From an uncultured Aquabacterium sp. (GTDB lineage: Bacteria > Pseudomonadota > Gammaproteobacteria > Burkholderiales > Burkholderiaceae_C), in the NCBI RefSeq assembly GCF_913773725.1, contig NZ_CAJYGK010000160.1, positions 142,618 to 206,617 of the forward strand: DNA of 64,000 nucleotides, written 5' to 3'. Numbering within the stretch: the stretch's first letter is position 1; the number at the start of each line of letters is the position of its first letter. The notes below the pieces were generated by a model that saw only the letters and a program-made list of their open reading frames with translations, was not told where the DNA came from and made no database searches. This document shows, in pieces, positions 44,994 to 53,809 of this stretch. A program made the position numbers and the translations under genes.

Positions 44994-46457
44994 TTGGTCT
45001 CCGACATGAACGCTTCTCGAATGCGGGCCGATGTGCTCGCGGGCATCACCACCGCGTTTGCGCTGGCTCCGGAGTGCATTGCCTTCGCGCTGGTGGCCCA
45101 TCTGCACCCCTTGATGGGCTTGTATGGCGCCTTCATCCTGTGCACGATCACGGCGCTGTTCGGCGGTCGCCCGGGGATGGTGTCGGGGGCTGCGGGCTCG
45201 ATGGCGGTGGTCATCGTGGCGCTCGTGGTGCAGCACGGCGCGCAGTACCTGCTGGCCACGGTGCTGTTGTCCGGGCTCATCATGCTGGCGTTCGGGCTGT
45301 TGAAGCTCGGCAAGCTGGTGCGCATGGTGCCGCACCCCGTCATGTTGGGCTTCGTCAACGGGCTGGCCATCGTCATCGCCACGGCCCAGCTCGAACACTT
45401 CAAGCGCGATGGCGTCTGGCTCACCGGCTTGCCGCTGTGGACCATGGCGGGGCTGGTGGCGACCACCATGGCCATCGTCTACCTGCTGCCCCGGCTGACC
45501 CGCGCGGTGCCGCCGGCGCTGGTGGGCATCGTCAGCGTCGGGGTGGCGGTGGCTGCGCTGGGCCTGCCCACCCGCACCCTGGGCGACATGGCCCACATCG
45601 CGGGGGGGCTGCCGGTGTTTGCATGGCCCGATGTGGCCTGGAGCCTCGACACGCTGCGCACCGTCGCCCCGTACGCGGCGCTGATGGCCATGGTCGGCCT
45701 GCTGGAAACCCTGCTGACGCTCAACCTCACCGACGAGCTCACCGAAAGCCGGGGCGACCCGGATCGCGAGTGCGTGGCCCTGGGCGGTGCCAACATCGTG
45801 TCGGGTCTGTTCGGGGGCATGGGGGGCTGCGCGATGATCGGTCAGACCGTGATCAACCTGCGCTCGGGTGGCCGCGGGCGCCTGTCGGGCACGGTGGCCG
45901 GTGTGATGATCCTGCTGTTCGTGCTCGTTCTGTCGCCCTGGATCGAACGCATTCCCCTGGCCGCGCTGGTCGGCGTGATGTTCGTGGTGGCTCAGCAGAC
46001 CTTCGCCTGGGCCTCGCTGCGAGTGATCCGCAAGGTGCCGCTCAACGACGCGCTGATGATTGTTGCGGTCACCGTGATCACCGTGCTCACGGACCTGGCT
46101 GCGGCGGTGCTGTGCGGTATCGTGCTGGCCGCGCTGAACTTCGCCTGGCAGCATGCCCGCGCGCTCTACGCCGACAGCCACCTGGAGCCGGACGGCAGCA
46201 AGCGCTACCGCGTGCACGGCACCCTGTTCTTCGCGTCGGTCACGCCCTTTTTGCAGCAGTTCGATCCGGTCGGCGACCCGCCGGTGGTCACGCTCGATTG
46301 CGCGCACCTGAGTTTTGTCGATTACTCGGCGATCGAGGCCTTGCGCACGTTGCGGGCTCGCTACCAGCGCGCGGGCAAGCACCTGCGCGTGGTGCACCTG
46401 TCGGCACGGTGCAAGCAATTGCTCAAGCGAGCCGGCGAGGCGCCTGCCGCCACATGA
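44994..46457 (+). CDS. SulP-family anion transporter with STAS domain
   Basis: 487 residues from a TTG at 44994, which has GGAG nine bases upstream; an ATG at 45006 four codons later is the alternative. Residues up to ~375 are the SulP/SLC26 membrane core (FALAPECIAFALVAHLHPLMGLYG; VPHPVMLGFVNGLAIVIA; GGMGGCAMIGQTVINLRSGG). The STAS domain (about 395-480, VVTLDCAHLSFVDYSAIEALRTL) is at the C-terminus. Sulfate, bicarbonate or dicarboxylates are transported by relatives; the ion here cannot be told. It stands alone on the plus strand. Confidence 0.9.
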   Translation: MVSDMNASRMRADVLAGITTAFALAPECIAFALVAHLHPLMGLYGAFILCTITALFGGRPGMVSGAAGSMAVVIVALVVQHGAQYLLATVLLSGLIMLAFGLLKLGKLVRMVPHPVMLGFVNGLAIVIATAQLEHFKRDGVWLTGLPLWTMAGLVATTMAIVYLLPRLTRAVPPALVGIVSVGVAVAALGLPTRTLGDMAHIAGGLPVFAWPDVAWSLDTLRTVAPYAALMAMVGLLETLLTLNLTDELTESRGDPDRECVALGGANIVSGLFGGMGGCAMIGQTVINLRSGGRGRLSGTVAGVMILLFVLVLSPWIERIPLAALVGVMFVVAQQTFAWASLRVIRKVPLNDALMIVAVTVITVLTDLAAAVLCGIVLAALNFAWQHARALYADSHLEPDGSKRYRVHGTLFFASVTPFLQQFDPVGDPPVVTLDCAHLSFVDYSAIEALRTLRARYQRAGKHLRVVHLSARCKQLLKRAGEAPAAT

Positions 46458-46527
46458 AATCACCCCTCAAGTTCCATGGGCTTCGGACGACAACCAAACA
46501 GATGTTCGGTTCTGCGAGGAGTCCAGC

Positions 46528-48495
46528 TTGAGCGCCGTGTTGTCCTTCCCTGCCATGCCCGCGTCGGCACGGGTCGTCAGGTCGTCGACGTGGTCCTTCA
46601 CCCGTAAATTGGTGGTGGCAGCGGGCGTGTGCTCGGTGCTGAGCCTGGCGGTCACCGGTTCGGTGGTGGGGTGGCGCAGCAGTCAGGACGCCGAGACGGC
46701 GGCCCGTGAGCACGTGCGTTCCACCGCCGCCTACGCGGCCCAAGGGGTGCAGGCGGATCTGAGCGGGGGCTTCAAGGCCATCGAAGCGGCGGCCGCCATG
46801 CTGGAGGTTGCCAAGGCAGAGGGGGCCCCGCCGAGCCGCGCGCAGCTCGACATCATGCTCAAGCGCATGCTGGAGCACGACAGCAGCCGCCTCGGGGTCT
46901 ACTCGCTGTGGGAGCCGAACGCCCTGGACGGGCACGACGCCGAGTTCGTCGGCAAGGGGCCGCAGCACGACGACACCGGCCGCTTCGTGTCGTACTGGAA
47001 CCGTGGCGGCGGCGGCATCACCGTCGAGCCGCTGATCGACTATGAAAAAGCCGGGGCCAACGACTGGTACGACATCCCCCGGCGCACCGGCAAGCCGGCC
47101 CTGATCGAGCCTTACGTCTACAAGGTCGGCGGCAAGGACATGCTGATCACCTCGCTGGTCACACCGATCCGGCCCGGGGATCGGTTCGCCGGCATTGTCG
47201 GCATCGACCTGTTGCTGGACGGCATCCAGGCCCGTCTGGCCCGCATCCCCACTTTGCCCGGCGCCCAAGTGCAGCTGGTGTCTGCCGGAGGGCGCTATGT
47301 CAGCCATCCCGATGGTCAGCGCATCGCGCAGCCGGCCGACGACCTCTCGCCTGAGGCGCTGGCCGCAGTGGCAGCGGGGCGGCCGCATGAATACACCGAT
47401 GCGCAGGGCATCGTGCGTGTGCTGACGCCGGTCCAGGCCGCGCCGGGTGTGCCGCCCTGGGCTGTGTGCGTGCGTTACGCCGTGGCCGTGGCCAAGGCGC
47501 CGGCCCACGCCACCATGTGGCTGACCGCTCTGACCGCCGGCGTGTGTGCCGTGCTCGGGCTGCTGGCCCTGTGGCTGGTGCTGCGCCGGGTGACCGCGCC
47601 GCTGCACGCGTTGGCCGACACGATGGCCGATCTGGCTGGCGGACAGAGCAATTTGCGGGTGTCCCTGCCGGTCCAGGGTGATGACGAGCTTGCGCGGATT
47701 GCCGGCTCGTTCAACCAGTTCGTGGCCAAGCTGCGGACGGCGTTCGAATCGGTGCAGGATGCCGGACGGGCCATCGACGGGGCGGCCGACGAGATCGCCG
47801 CGGGCAATGCCGACCTGTCGGTGCGCACAGACCAGCAGACCAGCCAGTTGGTGGACATGGCCGGTGCCATGACCCAGCTGACGCAAGGGGTGCACCAGAC
47901 CGCGCAGACGGCCCAGCAGGCCGATGCCATCGCCCGTGGCGCGAGCCAGACGGCGCAGCGCAGCCAGCAGGTCATGCACGAGGCCGTGTCGGCAATGGAA
48001 GAGGTGGGGGCATCCAGCCGCCGCATCGCCGAGATCACGGCCGTCATCGACGGCATTGCCTTCCAGACCAACATCCTCGCGCTCAATGCCGCGGTGGAAG
48101 CGGCACGGGCCGGCGAGCAGGGGCGCGGGTTCTCGGTCGTGGCGGGCGAGGTGCGCACCCTGGCCCAGCGCGCTGCGCTGGCGGCCCGCGACATCAAGGG
48201 CCTGATCGACGAGTCCGTGCAGCGTGTCGAGCTCGGCAGCGAACGCATCCGCGAGTCCGGCCGGACGGTGGCCGAACTGGTGTCGGCCGTCAGCGAGACC
48301 GGCGAGCTGATCGCCACCATCAGCCACGCCAGCCATGAGCAGTCCACCGGCATCGCCCACGTCGAGACCGCCCTCACCGAGCTCGACGCCATGACGCAGC
48401 AGAACGCGGCGCTGGTGGAAGAGTCGGCCGCGGCCGCGGCCGCCATGCGCCAGCAGGCTCGCCAACTCAGCGGCACCCTCGCCGCGTTCATCTGA
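46528..48495 (+). CDS. methyl-accepting chemotaxis protein with dCache sensor
   Basis: 655 residues from a TTG at 46528 with AGGAG six bases upstream; the first ATG (46555) lacks a ribosome binding site. The first transmembrane helix is near 28-50. A periplasmic double-Cache domain (about 60-330) includes NDWYDIPRRTGKPALIEPY, a pattern close to ligand-binding dCache_1 domains. The second helix is near 330-350, followed by HAMP and a signalling domain whose tip reads IAFQTNILALNAAVEAARAG. There is no CheR-binding pentapeptide. It links an external small molecule, perhaps an amino acid or amine, to flagellar control. The ligand is inferred only by family. Confidence 0.9.
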   Translation: MSAVLSFPAMPASARVVRSSTWSFTRKLVVAAGVCSVLSLAVTGSVVGWRSSQDAETAAREHVRSTAAYAAQGVQADLSGGFKAIEAAAAMLEVAKAEGAPPSRAQLDIMLKRMLEHDSSRLGVYSLWEPNALDGHDAEFVGKGPQHDDTGRFVSYWNRGGGGITVEPLIDYEKAGANDWYDIPRRTGKPALIEPYVYKVGGKDMLITSLVTPIRPGDRFAGIVGIDLLLDGIQARLARIPTLPGAQVQLVSAGGRYVSHPDGQRIAQPADDLSPEALAAVAAGRPHEYTDAQGIVRVLTPVQAAPGVPPWAVCVRYAVAVAKAPAHATMWLTALTAGVCAVLGLLALWLVLRRVTAPLHALADTMADLAGGQSNLRVSLPVQGDDELARIAGSFNQFVAKLRTAFESVQDAGRAIDGAADEIAAGNADLSVRTDQQTSQLVDMAGAMTQLTQGVHQTAQTAQQADAIARGASQTAQRSQQVMHEAVSAMEEVGASSRRIAEITAVIDGIAFQTNILALNAAVEAARAGEQGRGFSVVAGEVRTLAQRAALAARDIKGLIDESVQRVELGSERIRESGRTVAELVSAVSETGELIATISHASHEQSTGIAHVETALTELDAMTQQNAALVEESAAAAAAMRQQARQLSGTLAAFI

Positions 48496-48506
48496 GCGAG
48501 GTCGCG

Positions 48507-49319
48507 TCAGATGCTGAAGTCGTAATCCACCGTCAGCGGCGCGTGGTCGCTGAACCACGTGTCCTTGTAGATGCTGGCGGCGCGGGCGGTTTCCGCCAGG
48601 GCCGGGGTGGCCAGGTGGTAGTCGATGCGCCACCCCACGTTCTTCGCTCGGGCCTGGCCGCGGTTGCTCCACCACGTGTAACAGGCGTCCGTCGTGTCCG
48701 GGTGCAGCCGGCGGTACACGTCGATCAGCCCCGCGCCCCCGGCCGGGTCCAGCAGCGCCGTCATCCAGGCGCGCTCTTCCGGCAGAAAACCCGAGTTCTT
48801 CAGGTTGCCCTTCCAGTTCTTCAGGTCGGCTTCCTTGTGCGCGATGTTGACGTCGCCCACCAGGATGAACTCGCGCTCGGCGCGCAGCCGCGCCAGGTGC
48901 GGCGCGATCATGTCCAGAAAGCGGTATTTCGCCGCCTGGCGTTCGTCGCCGCTCGAGCCGCTCGGGAAATAGCAGCTGATCAGCGAAAGCTTGCGCCCCG
49001 GCTTGTCGAAGCGCAGTTCCACCCAGCGCCCCTCGGCGTCGAACTGCGTGGTCACGTCGTGTGTGCCCAGGCCGATCAGCACGTCCGACGGCTCATGGCG
49101 CGTGTAGATGCCCACGCCCGAATAGCCTTTCTTCTCGGCGTGGTGGAAATGGCCCTGCATCCCCGCAATCGTGCGGAGTGCCGGCGGCATGTCGTCGGCG
49201 TGCACCTTCAGTTCCTGCACGCCCATACAATCGGCCGACACCGATTCTGCCCAGGGCACCAGGCCCTTCGTGGCCGCAGAGCGGATGCCATTGACGTTCA
49301 GAGAGACCAGACGAAACAC
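48507..49319 (-). CDS. xth: exodeoxyribonuclease III
   Basis: 270 residues from a GTG at 49319 (VFRLVSLNVNGIRS). All Exo III/APE motifs are present: LNVNGIR, QELKV with the metal Glu, GDVNIAHKEADL with Asp and Asn, WRIDYHLAT and SDHAPLTVDYD with the catalytic His. It cleaves abasic sites and degrades 3' ends in base excision repair. Only 15 bp separate its start from the divergent pyrE start, so promoters must overlap the coding region or be shared. It converges on the chemoreceptor gene with 11 bp between stops. Confidence 0.93.
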   Translation of the reverse strand: MFRLVSLNVNGIRSAATKGLVPWAESVSADCMGVQELKVHADDMPPALRTIAGMQGHFHHAEKKGYSGVGIYTRHEPSDVLIGLGTHDVTTQFDAEGRWVELRFDKPGRKLSLISCYFPSGSSGDERQAAKYRFLDMIAPHLARLRAEREFILVGDVNIAHKEADLKNWKGNLKNSGFLPEERAWMTALLDPAGGAGLIDVYRRLHPDTTDACYTWWSNRGQARAKNVGWRIDYHLATPALAETARAASIYKDTWFSDHAPLTVDYDFSI

Positions 49320-49334
49320 GAGACACCATCCATC

Positions 49335-50012
49335 ATGAGCACCACCCTTTCGAACGACTCTCTGGCCCAGGACTTCGTGGCCTTCGCGGTGCAATCGCAG
49401 GTGCTGCGGTTCGGGGAATTCAAGACCAAGGCAGGGCGCCTGTCACCCTATTTCTTCAACGCCGGCCTGTTCGACGACGGCGCCAAGCTCGGCCGTCTGG
49501 CTGAATTCTATGCACGCCGGCTGATCGCGTCCGGCCTGCAGTTCGACATGCTCTTCGGCCCGGCCTACAAGGGCATCACGCTGGCGGCTGCCGTGTCGAT
49601 CGAGCTGGCCCGCCTGGGCCACAACAAGCCCTTTGCCTACAACCGCAAGGAAGCCAAGGACCATGGCGAAGGCGGCACCCTGGTGGGCGCGCCCGTGCGG
49701 GGCCGCGTGCTCATCATCGATGACGTGATCTCGGCCGGCACGTCGGTGCGCGAGTCCATCGAGATGATCAAGGCCGCAGGCGCCACCCCCTGCGGCGTGA
49801 CCATTGCGCTGGACCGCCAGGAAAAGGCCACGGCCAACGGCCAGGACGCCGCCGAGAGCGCGGTTCAGCAGGTCGAGCAGTACTACGGCCTGCCGGTCGT
49901 GGCCATTGCCACGTTGCGCGACCTGCTGCAGTACCTGTCTGCCCAGTCCGATCCGGCCCTGTCTGCCTTTCACCCGGCCGTCGAGGCCTATCGTCAACGA
50001 TACGGTGTCTGA
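49335..50012 (+). CDS. pyrE: orotate phosphoribosyltransferase
   Basis: 225 residues. The PRPP-binding motif VLIIDDVISAGTS is at about 117-129. The FGPAYKGITLA loop and RKEAKDHGEGGTL follow the family. It joins orotate to PRPP, the fifth step of pyrimidine synthesis. ATG at 49335. It is divergent from xth by 15 bp, an arrangement seen in several betaproteobacteria. Confidence 0.95.
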   Translation: MSTTLSNDSLAQDFVAFAVQSQVLRFGEFKTKAGRLSPYFFNAGLFDDGAKLGRLAEFYARRLIASGLQFDMLFGPAYKGITLAAAVSIELARLGHNKPFAYNRKEAKDHGEGGTLVGAPVRGRVLIIDDVISAGTSVRESIEMIKAAGATPCGVTIALDRQEKATANGQDAAESAVQQVEQYYGLPVVAIATLRDLLQYLSAQSDPALSAFHPAVEAYRQRYGV

Positions 50013-50061
50013 CCCTGCCAAAAATGGCAGACTGGCATGGCCGCCTGCGGCGGTTCGCGCC

Positions 50062-50817
50062 ATGATGGAATCCAAGATGAGCCAGTACGCCTCCCGTTCC
50101 CCTGTCCTTGTCGCTTGCGATCGGCGCGCGGGGGCGGCCGCCACGCTGCGTCCGTGGTGGGCGGCGCTGGTCGCCGGGCTGGGCATGGTGTCCGCCTTGG
50201 CGGCGGGCGGGCCAGGCGGGGGCATCTATTCCTGTGTCGATGCGTCGGGCAAGCGCCATACCTCGGACCGCCCGATCCCGGAATGCCTGGACCGCGAGCA
50301 GCGCGTGCTCAACCGCGATGGCTCACAGCGGCAGGTGCTGCCCCCGCGGATGAATGCCGAGGAGCGTGCCGCCGAGGAAGAGCGGCAGCGTCAGCGCGCC
50401 CAGGCCGAAGCCGCGCGCAAGGACGCCATCCGGCGCGACCGCAACCTCATGCTGCGCTATCCGAACGAGGCCGCGCACCAGCGCGCCCGCGAGGCGGCGC
50501 TGGACGACCTGCGCAAGGCCATCGCCTCGTCCGAGCGCCAGGTGGCGCAACTGCAGGACGAACGCAAGGGGTTGCAGGCCGAGACCGAGTTCTACAAGGG
50601 CAAGCGCCTGCCGCCCAAGCTGAAGTCCCAGCTCGATGCCAACGAGGCCCAGCAGCAGGCCCAGCGCGACATCATCCTCAATCAGCAGGCCGAGATGGGG
50701 CGCATCAACGCCTTCTATGACACCGAGCTGACGCGCCTGCGCAAGCTCTGGGCGGGGGCGGCCCCGGGCTCCATCGAGGCCGATCCCCCCGGCATGGCGG
50801 CGTCGGCCGGGCGGTGA
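50062..50817 (+). CDS. DUF4124 domain protein with coiled coil, periplasmic
   Basis: 251 residues. A hydrophobic segment (AALVAGLGMVSALAAGG, about 34-50) acts as signal/anchor after a polar start. The DUF4124 core (GIYSCVDASGKRHTSDRPIPEC) follows at about 54-75 with its two Cys. The rest is Glu/Arg/Gln-rich and strongly coiled-coil (95-235). Three ATGs (50062, 50065, 50077) are possible starts. DUF4124 proteins are periplasmic and of unknown role. It is 49 bp behind pyrE. Confidence 0.75.
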   Translation: MMESKMSQYASRSPVLVACDRRAGAAATLRPWWAALVAGLGMVSALAAGGPGGGIYSCVDASGKRHTSDRPIPECLDREQRVLNRDGSQRQVLPPRMNAEERAAEEERQRQRAQAEAARKDAIRRDRNLMLRYPNEAAHQRAREAALDDLRKAIASSERQVAQLQDERKGLQAETEFYKGKRLPPKLKSQLDANEAQQQAQRDIILNQQAEMGRINAFYDTELTRLRKLWAGAAPGSIEADPPGMAASAGR

Positions 50818-50836
50818 CCGCCCCGAGTCCGGCCGT

Positions 50837-50903
50837 CTTAGTGTTTTCTTAAGGTTTCTCTAGCAGAGACTTAGCAGCGCTCCCGGACGGGCTTTCCTAA
50901 GCT
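50837..50903 (+). promoter_or_regulatory. four 11-bp CTTAG iterons and -10 ahead of the hemerythrin gene
   Basis: Repeats at 50837-50847 (CTTAGTGTTTT), 50848-50858 (CTTAAGGTTTC), 50859-50869 (TCTAGCAGAGA) and 50870-50880 (CTTAGCAGCGC), each exactly 11 bp, with no gap. After 17 bp comes TAAGCT (50898-50903), a likely -10. The 11-bp period is one helical turn, as in OmpR/PhoB-class response regulator sites; CTTAAGG resembles PmrA/QseB half-sites. The same architecture recurs at 53684-53750. Confidence 0.65.
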
Positions 50904-50934
50904 GTGCTCTCCACCATCACACAGGAGAGCCGAC

Positions 50935-51666
50935 ATGTCCCACCCGTCCCACGCTGCGCCCCAGGCAATGCCCCGCCTGGATCTGTATGCCCCCATTCAC
51001 AAGGCCCTGCGCGCGTGGATGTTCGACACCGTGCTCCGGGTCGGCCGCACCGATGGCGTCGACGCGGCCGTCCTGCAGCAGACGCTGTCGCGGGTCGAGT
51101 CCCTGCTGCTCATCTGCGAAGCCCACATCCACCACGAGCAGGTCTTTCTGCACCCCCTGCTGGAGCAGGCGCGGCATCACGCGGCCCGCGAGGCCGACCA
51201 GGCCCATCTCGATCACGCACGCGAGATCGCGCGGCTCCGGGATCGCGTCTGGCAGGTGCGGGAAGCGGGCGCCGACATGCGCGGGGGCGCCCTGATGACG
51301 CTGTACCGCGAGCTGGCCCTGTTCACGGCCGAGAACCTCACCCACATGCACTGGGAGGAGACCGTGCACAACGAAACCCTGTGGGCCAGCTACACCGACG
51401 CGCAGCTGATGCAGACCCACGACGCGCTGGTCCAGAGCATCGGTGCGCAGGAAATGGCTGAAACACTGCGCCACATGCTGCCGGCCTTGTCGCCCTGTGA
51501 GCGAATCGGCATGCTGAGTGACATGCGCGCGAAGATGCCCCCGGGCGCGTTCGAGGGCGTGCTGGCGCTGGCCCACGAGGTGCTGCCTGTGCACGATGCT
51601 GCCGCGCTGCTGCACGGCCTGGGGGTCCAGCCTCCTCTGCCGATGTCGCCGGCCCCAGCGCTCTGA
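50935..51666 (+). CDS. hemerythrin-like (HHE) protein
   Basis: 243 residues. The N-terminal ~150 residues are a four-helix bundle with His and acidic ligands of a hemerythrin di-iron site: YAPIHKALR, HIHHEQVFLHPLLE, HLDHAREI and HMHWEETVHN. The C-terminal ~90 residues are helical and of unknown function. AGGAG lies upstream of the ATG. Such proteins bind oxygen or nitric oxide or repair iron-sulfur centres (YtfE-like), and here the role is open. Its promoter has the four 11-bp iterons, shared with the PEP-CTERM gene at 53810. Confidence 0.85.
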   Translation: MSHPSHAAPQAMPRLDLYAPIHKALRAWMFDTVLRVGRTDGVDAAVLQQTLSRVESLLLICEAHIHHEQVFLHPLLEQARHHAAREADQAHLDHAREIARLRDRVWQVREAGADMRGGALMTLYRELALFTAENLTHMHWEETVHNETLWASYTDAQLMQTHDALVQSIGAQEMAETLRHMLPALSPCERIGMLSDMRAKMPPGAFEGVLALAHEVLPVHDAAALLHGLGVQPPLPMSPAPAL

Positions 51667-51695
51667 CATGCGGCCGCGAGCCCGTGGCCCGGGGC

Positions 51696-53066
51696 TCAGG
51701 TGTGCTCGACCAGGTTCAGTGCGGCGCGCACCTCCAGCCTGAAGCGCCCCCGCCCGGTCTTCACGATCTGCATCGGGCTGGCCCGTTCGGCCAGGCGCCG
51801 CTGCAGCAGGATCAGGCGGGCCTCCAGGTTGTCGGCGACGTCGGGCAGACCCAGGCTGGCATCCAGTCGCAGTTCGCGGTTGCTGAAGTCCTGGCGCCCT
51901 TCCTGCTGCCAGCAGCGCAACAGGCGCCACAGGATGGCGCCGGCCACGCCCTTGATCAGGTAATCCTGGTCGATGAACACGCTGTGGGTGGGCGGGTGGT
52001 GGTGCACCGTCACCTGCGCCGTGGGGCCGGCCGGCAGGGGCTCAGGGGGCGTGGGCGGCCTGGCGGCGAGGACGGCATCGTCCGAGGGCGTCTCCAGCGG
52101 CTGCAGCAGGGACAGCGCCAGGGCCAGGGGCGCTGCGATCGACACGAGCGCGTCTTCGTCGTCGTGGCTGAAATGCTGGTCCTGCGTGCTCTCGACCATG
52201 AGCACCCCCACCACCCGTCCCATGAGCTTGAGCGGCACGGCCAGCTGGCTGCGCGGGTCTGTCAGCCCGGGCAGGGGGATCTCCTCACGCAGCCCGCCAT
52301 CCAGGCCCAGGTCCCGGGTGCGTTGCCGGATGGCCCGCGCGTAAGTCTGGGACATGGCCATGTGGCCGATGCGGATGGGCACGCCCTCGCGCGCCGCGAT
52401 CCCGGCCACACCCTGACCCAGCGGCACTTCCGCGCCGATGCCTGACGTCGCGTAGCCCTGGCTCGCCACGGTGTACAGGCTCATCTGCTGAGGGTCGATC
52501 AGCAGGATCAGGCTGTGCTCGATGTGCAGGTGGTCGCGCAAAGCGGCAAGGGTTTCGTCCAGCAGCGCCGCCATGTCCTGGCAGGCGCTCAGCCGGTCGA
52601 TCACGGCGCGCGTGCCGGCACGGATGTCGCAACGCGGTGCGGGTGCCTGCAGCGTCTTGCGGCCAGGGACCATGTCCACGGATTCGACGTGGTACAGGTC
52701 GGCCCCCTGCAGGTGGTAGACCTTTTCCATGCCACAGTGCGCGGCAATGCCGGCCAGCTTGGCCTTCATTCGCTCGAAGACCGGGCCGCTGTGCTCGGTG
52801 CGCAGATAACGCAACTGCAGACGCACGCCAGCCGCGGTGTAGGGATCGTCGACGGTGACGGCGCAACGCCGCGTGGCGAGGATGTTCTCGCGGCTGCGGT
52901 TGAAGAACTGGAAGGACAGGGCCACGTGGGCGTCGTCCACGTACTCTACCTGCGACAGGTAGCACAGGTGCGGCACGCCCTCGGCCGAAACCGTGCACAT
53001 GGTGGCCGGGATCACGCCTTCGAACATGCGTCGCAGCCCGCTGAGGGTCATCGCCGGCGTGCTCAT
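51696..53066 (-). CDS. FMN-binding split-barrel / GAF / C-terminal winged-helix-like regulator
   Basis: 456 residues. Residues 1-135 resemble the pyridoxamine-phosphate-oxidase split barrel (VIPATMCTVSAEGVPHLCYLSQ; ALSFQFFNRSRENILATRRCAVTVDD). Residues about 155-325 are a GAF domain (LRDHLHIEHSLILLIDP; VPLKLMGRVVGVLMVES). A Pro-rich linker (about 335-350) leads to a C-terminal domain (about 360-450: DQDYLIKGVAGAILWRLL ... GRGRFRLEV) that looks like a DNA-binding wing. It probably senses a flavin, redox or small-molecule signal and regulates genes. ATGA overlap with the upstream small barrel gene. The exact roles are unknown. Confidence 0.7.
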   Translation of the reverse strand: MSTPAMTLSGLRRMFEGVIPATMCTVSAEGVPHLCYLSQVEYVDDAHVALSFQFFNRSRENILATRRCAVTVDDPYTAAGVRLQLRYLRTEHSGPVFERMKAKLAGIAAHCGMEKVYHLQGADLYHVESVDMVPGRKTLQAPAPRCDIRAGTRAVIDRLSACQDMAALLDETLAALRDHLHIEHSLILLIDPQQMSLYTVASQGYATSGIGAEVPLGQGVAGIAAREGVPIRIGHMAMSQTYARAIRQRTRDLGLDGGLREEIPLPGLTDPRSQLAVPLKLMGRVVGVLMVESTQDQHFSHDDEDALVSIAAPLALALSLLQPLETPSDDAVLAARPPTPPEPLPAGPTAQVTVHHHPPTHSVFIDQDYLIKGVAGAILWRLLRCWQQEGRQDFSNRELRLDASLGLPDVADNLEARLILLQRRLAERASPMQIVKTGRGRFRLEVRAALNLVEHT

Positions 53067-53548
53067 GCGTGGACCTCGATCGGGCGCCCCGCACCCGGCC
53101 CCGGGCTCTGATTCCAGGCGCCATAAGGCGTGAAGGTCACGGCATGCAGCTGGTCCGGGCTGTCGACATCGAGCCGGGCCGAGGCAAACACCTCGTCAAA
53201 TCCGAAGGGGCGGATCTCCGTCACGAAGCGCATCTTGTGTTCGCTCCGATGCAACCAGTCTTCGGTCCGGGCGGGCGCCACCACGGCGTCGCGCCCCTTG
53301 ACCTGCACCGCCTTGTGCGTGGTGGGCTGGCACAGCACCGCGGCCACGTGTGGCACGTCGCGGATGGCGTCCAGCAGGGCGTCCGCGGCGGGCGAGGACA
53401 GCAGCACCGACAGGCGATGGTCCGGCTCCACGCGGATGGCAAGCGCCCGATTCAGCAATGGCAAGCCTTGCGCCGTACGACCGCCGAGGTGAATTGACAG
53501 GCCGATGCGCAGGTAGTCCAGCAGATCTGGATGCAGGGGGCGGTTCAC
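53063..53548 (-). CDS. small FMN-binding split-barrel-like protein
   Basis: 161 residues from a GTG at 53548. Segments LAIRVEPDHRLSVLLSS, VPHVAAVLCQPTTHKAVQVKG and HKMRFVTEIRPFGFDEVFA fit the pyridoxamine-5'-phosphate-oxidase-like fold, which binds FMN or a deazaflavin or acts as an inactive sensor. It overlaps the GAF protein gene by ATGA, so the two are made together. It is divergent from the PEP-CTERM gene at 53810, and the iteron block at 53684-53727 lies in the shared gap. Fold assignment is moderate; function unknown. Confidence 0.6.
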   Translation of the reverse strand: MNRPLHPDLLDYLRIGLSIHLGGRTAQGLPLLNRALAIRVEPDHRLSVLLSSPAADALLDAIRDVPHVAAVLCQPTTHKAVQVKGRDAVVAPARTEDWLHRSEHKMRFVTEIRPFGFDEVFASARLDVDSPDQLHAVTFTPYGAWNQSPGPGAGRPIEVHA

Positions 53549-53683
53549 GGGCGAACGTGATGATGGGGACTGCTCATTCTCCGTGAAAAGCCTGCCCCAC
53601 TGCGATGGTCGGGGCCCTTCGCTCAGGGATGGGCACCAGATTCAGGGGGCCACCCATCTCGACAGGCGACCGGCCCCGGCAGC

Positions 53684-53750
53684 CTTAGTGATTTTTTAGC
53701 GATCGCTTAGCCAAGAGTTAGCAGCGGGCCCAGCGCCGTCTGCCTACGCT
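53684..53750 (+). promoter_or_regulatory. four 11-bp CTTAG iterons and -10 ahead of a PEP-CTERM gene
   Basis: Repeats at 53684-53694 (CTTAGTGATTT), 53695-53705 (TTTAGCGATCG), 53706-53716 (CTTAGCCAAGA) and 53717-53727 (GTTAGCAGCGG), then 17 bp, then TACGCT (53745-53750). Unit length, order and distance to the -10 are the same as at 50837-50903; the two blocks agree at 31 of 44 ungapped positions. The unit order is conserved (unit 1 to unit 1, 10 of 11). Confidence 0.65.
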
Positions 53751-53809
53751 GTCGGTCGCGTGCCGCCCGTGCGAGCGGCTTCTTTCGAAACCTCAACCCA
53801 GTCATCGCG

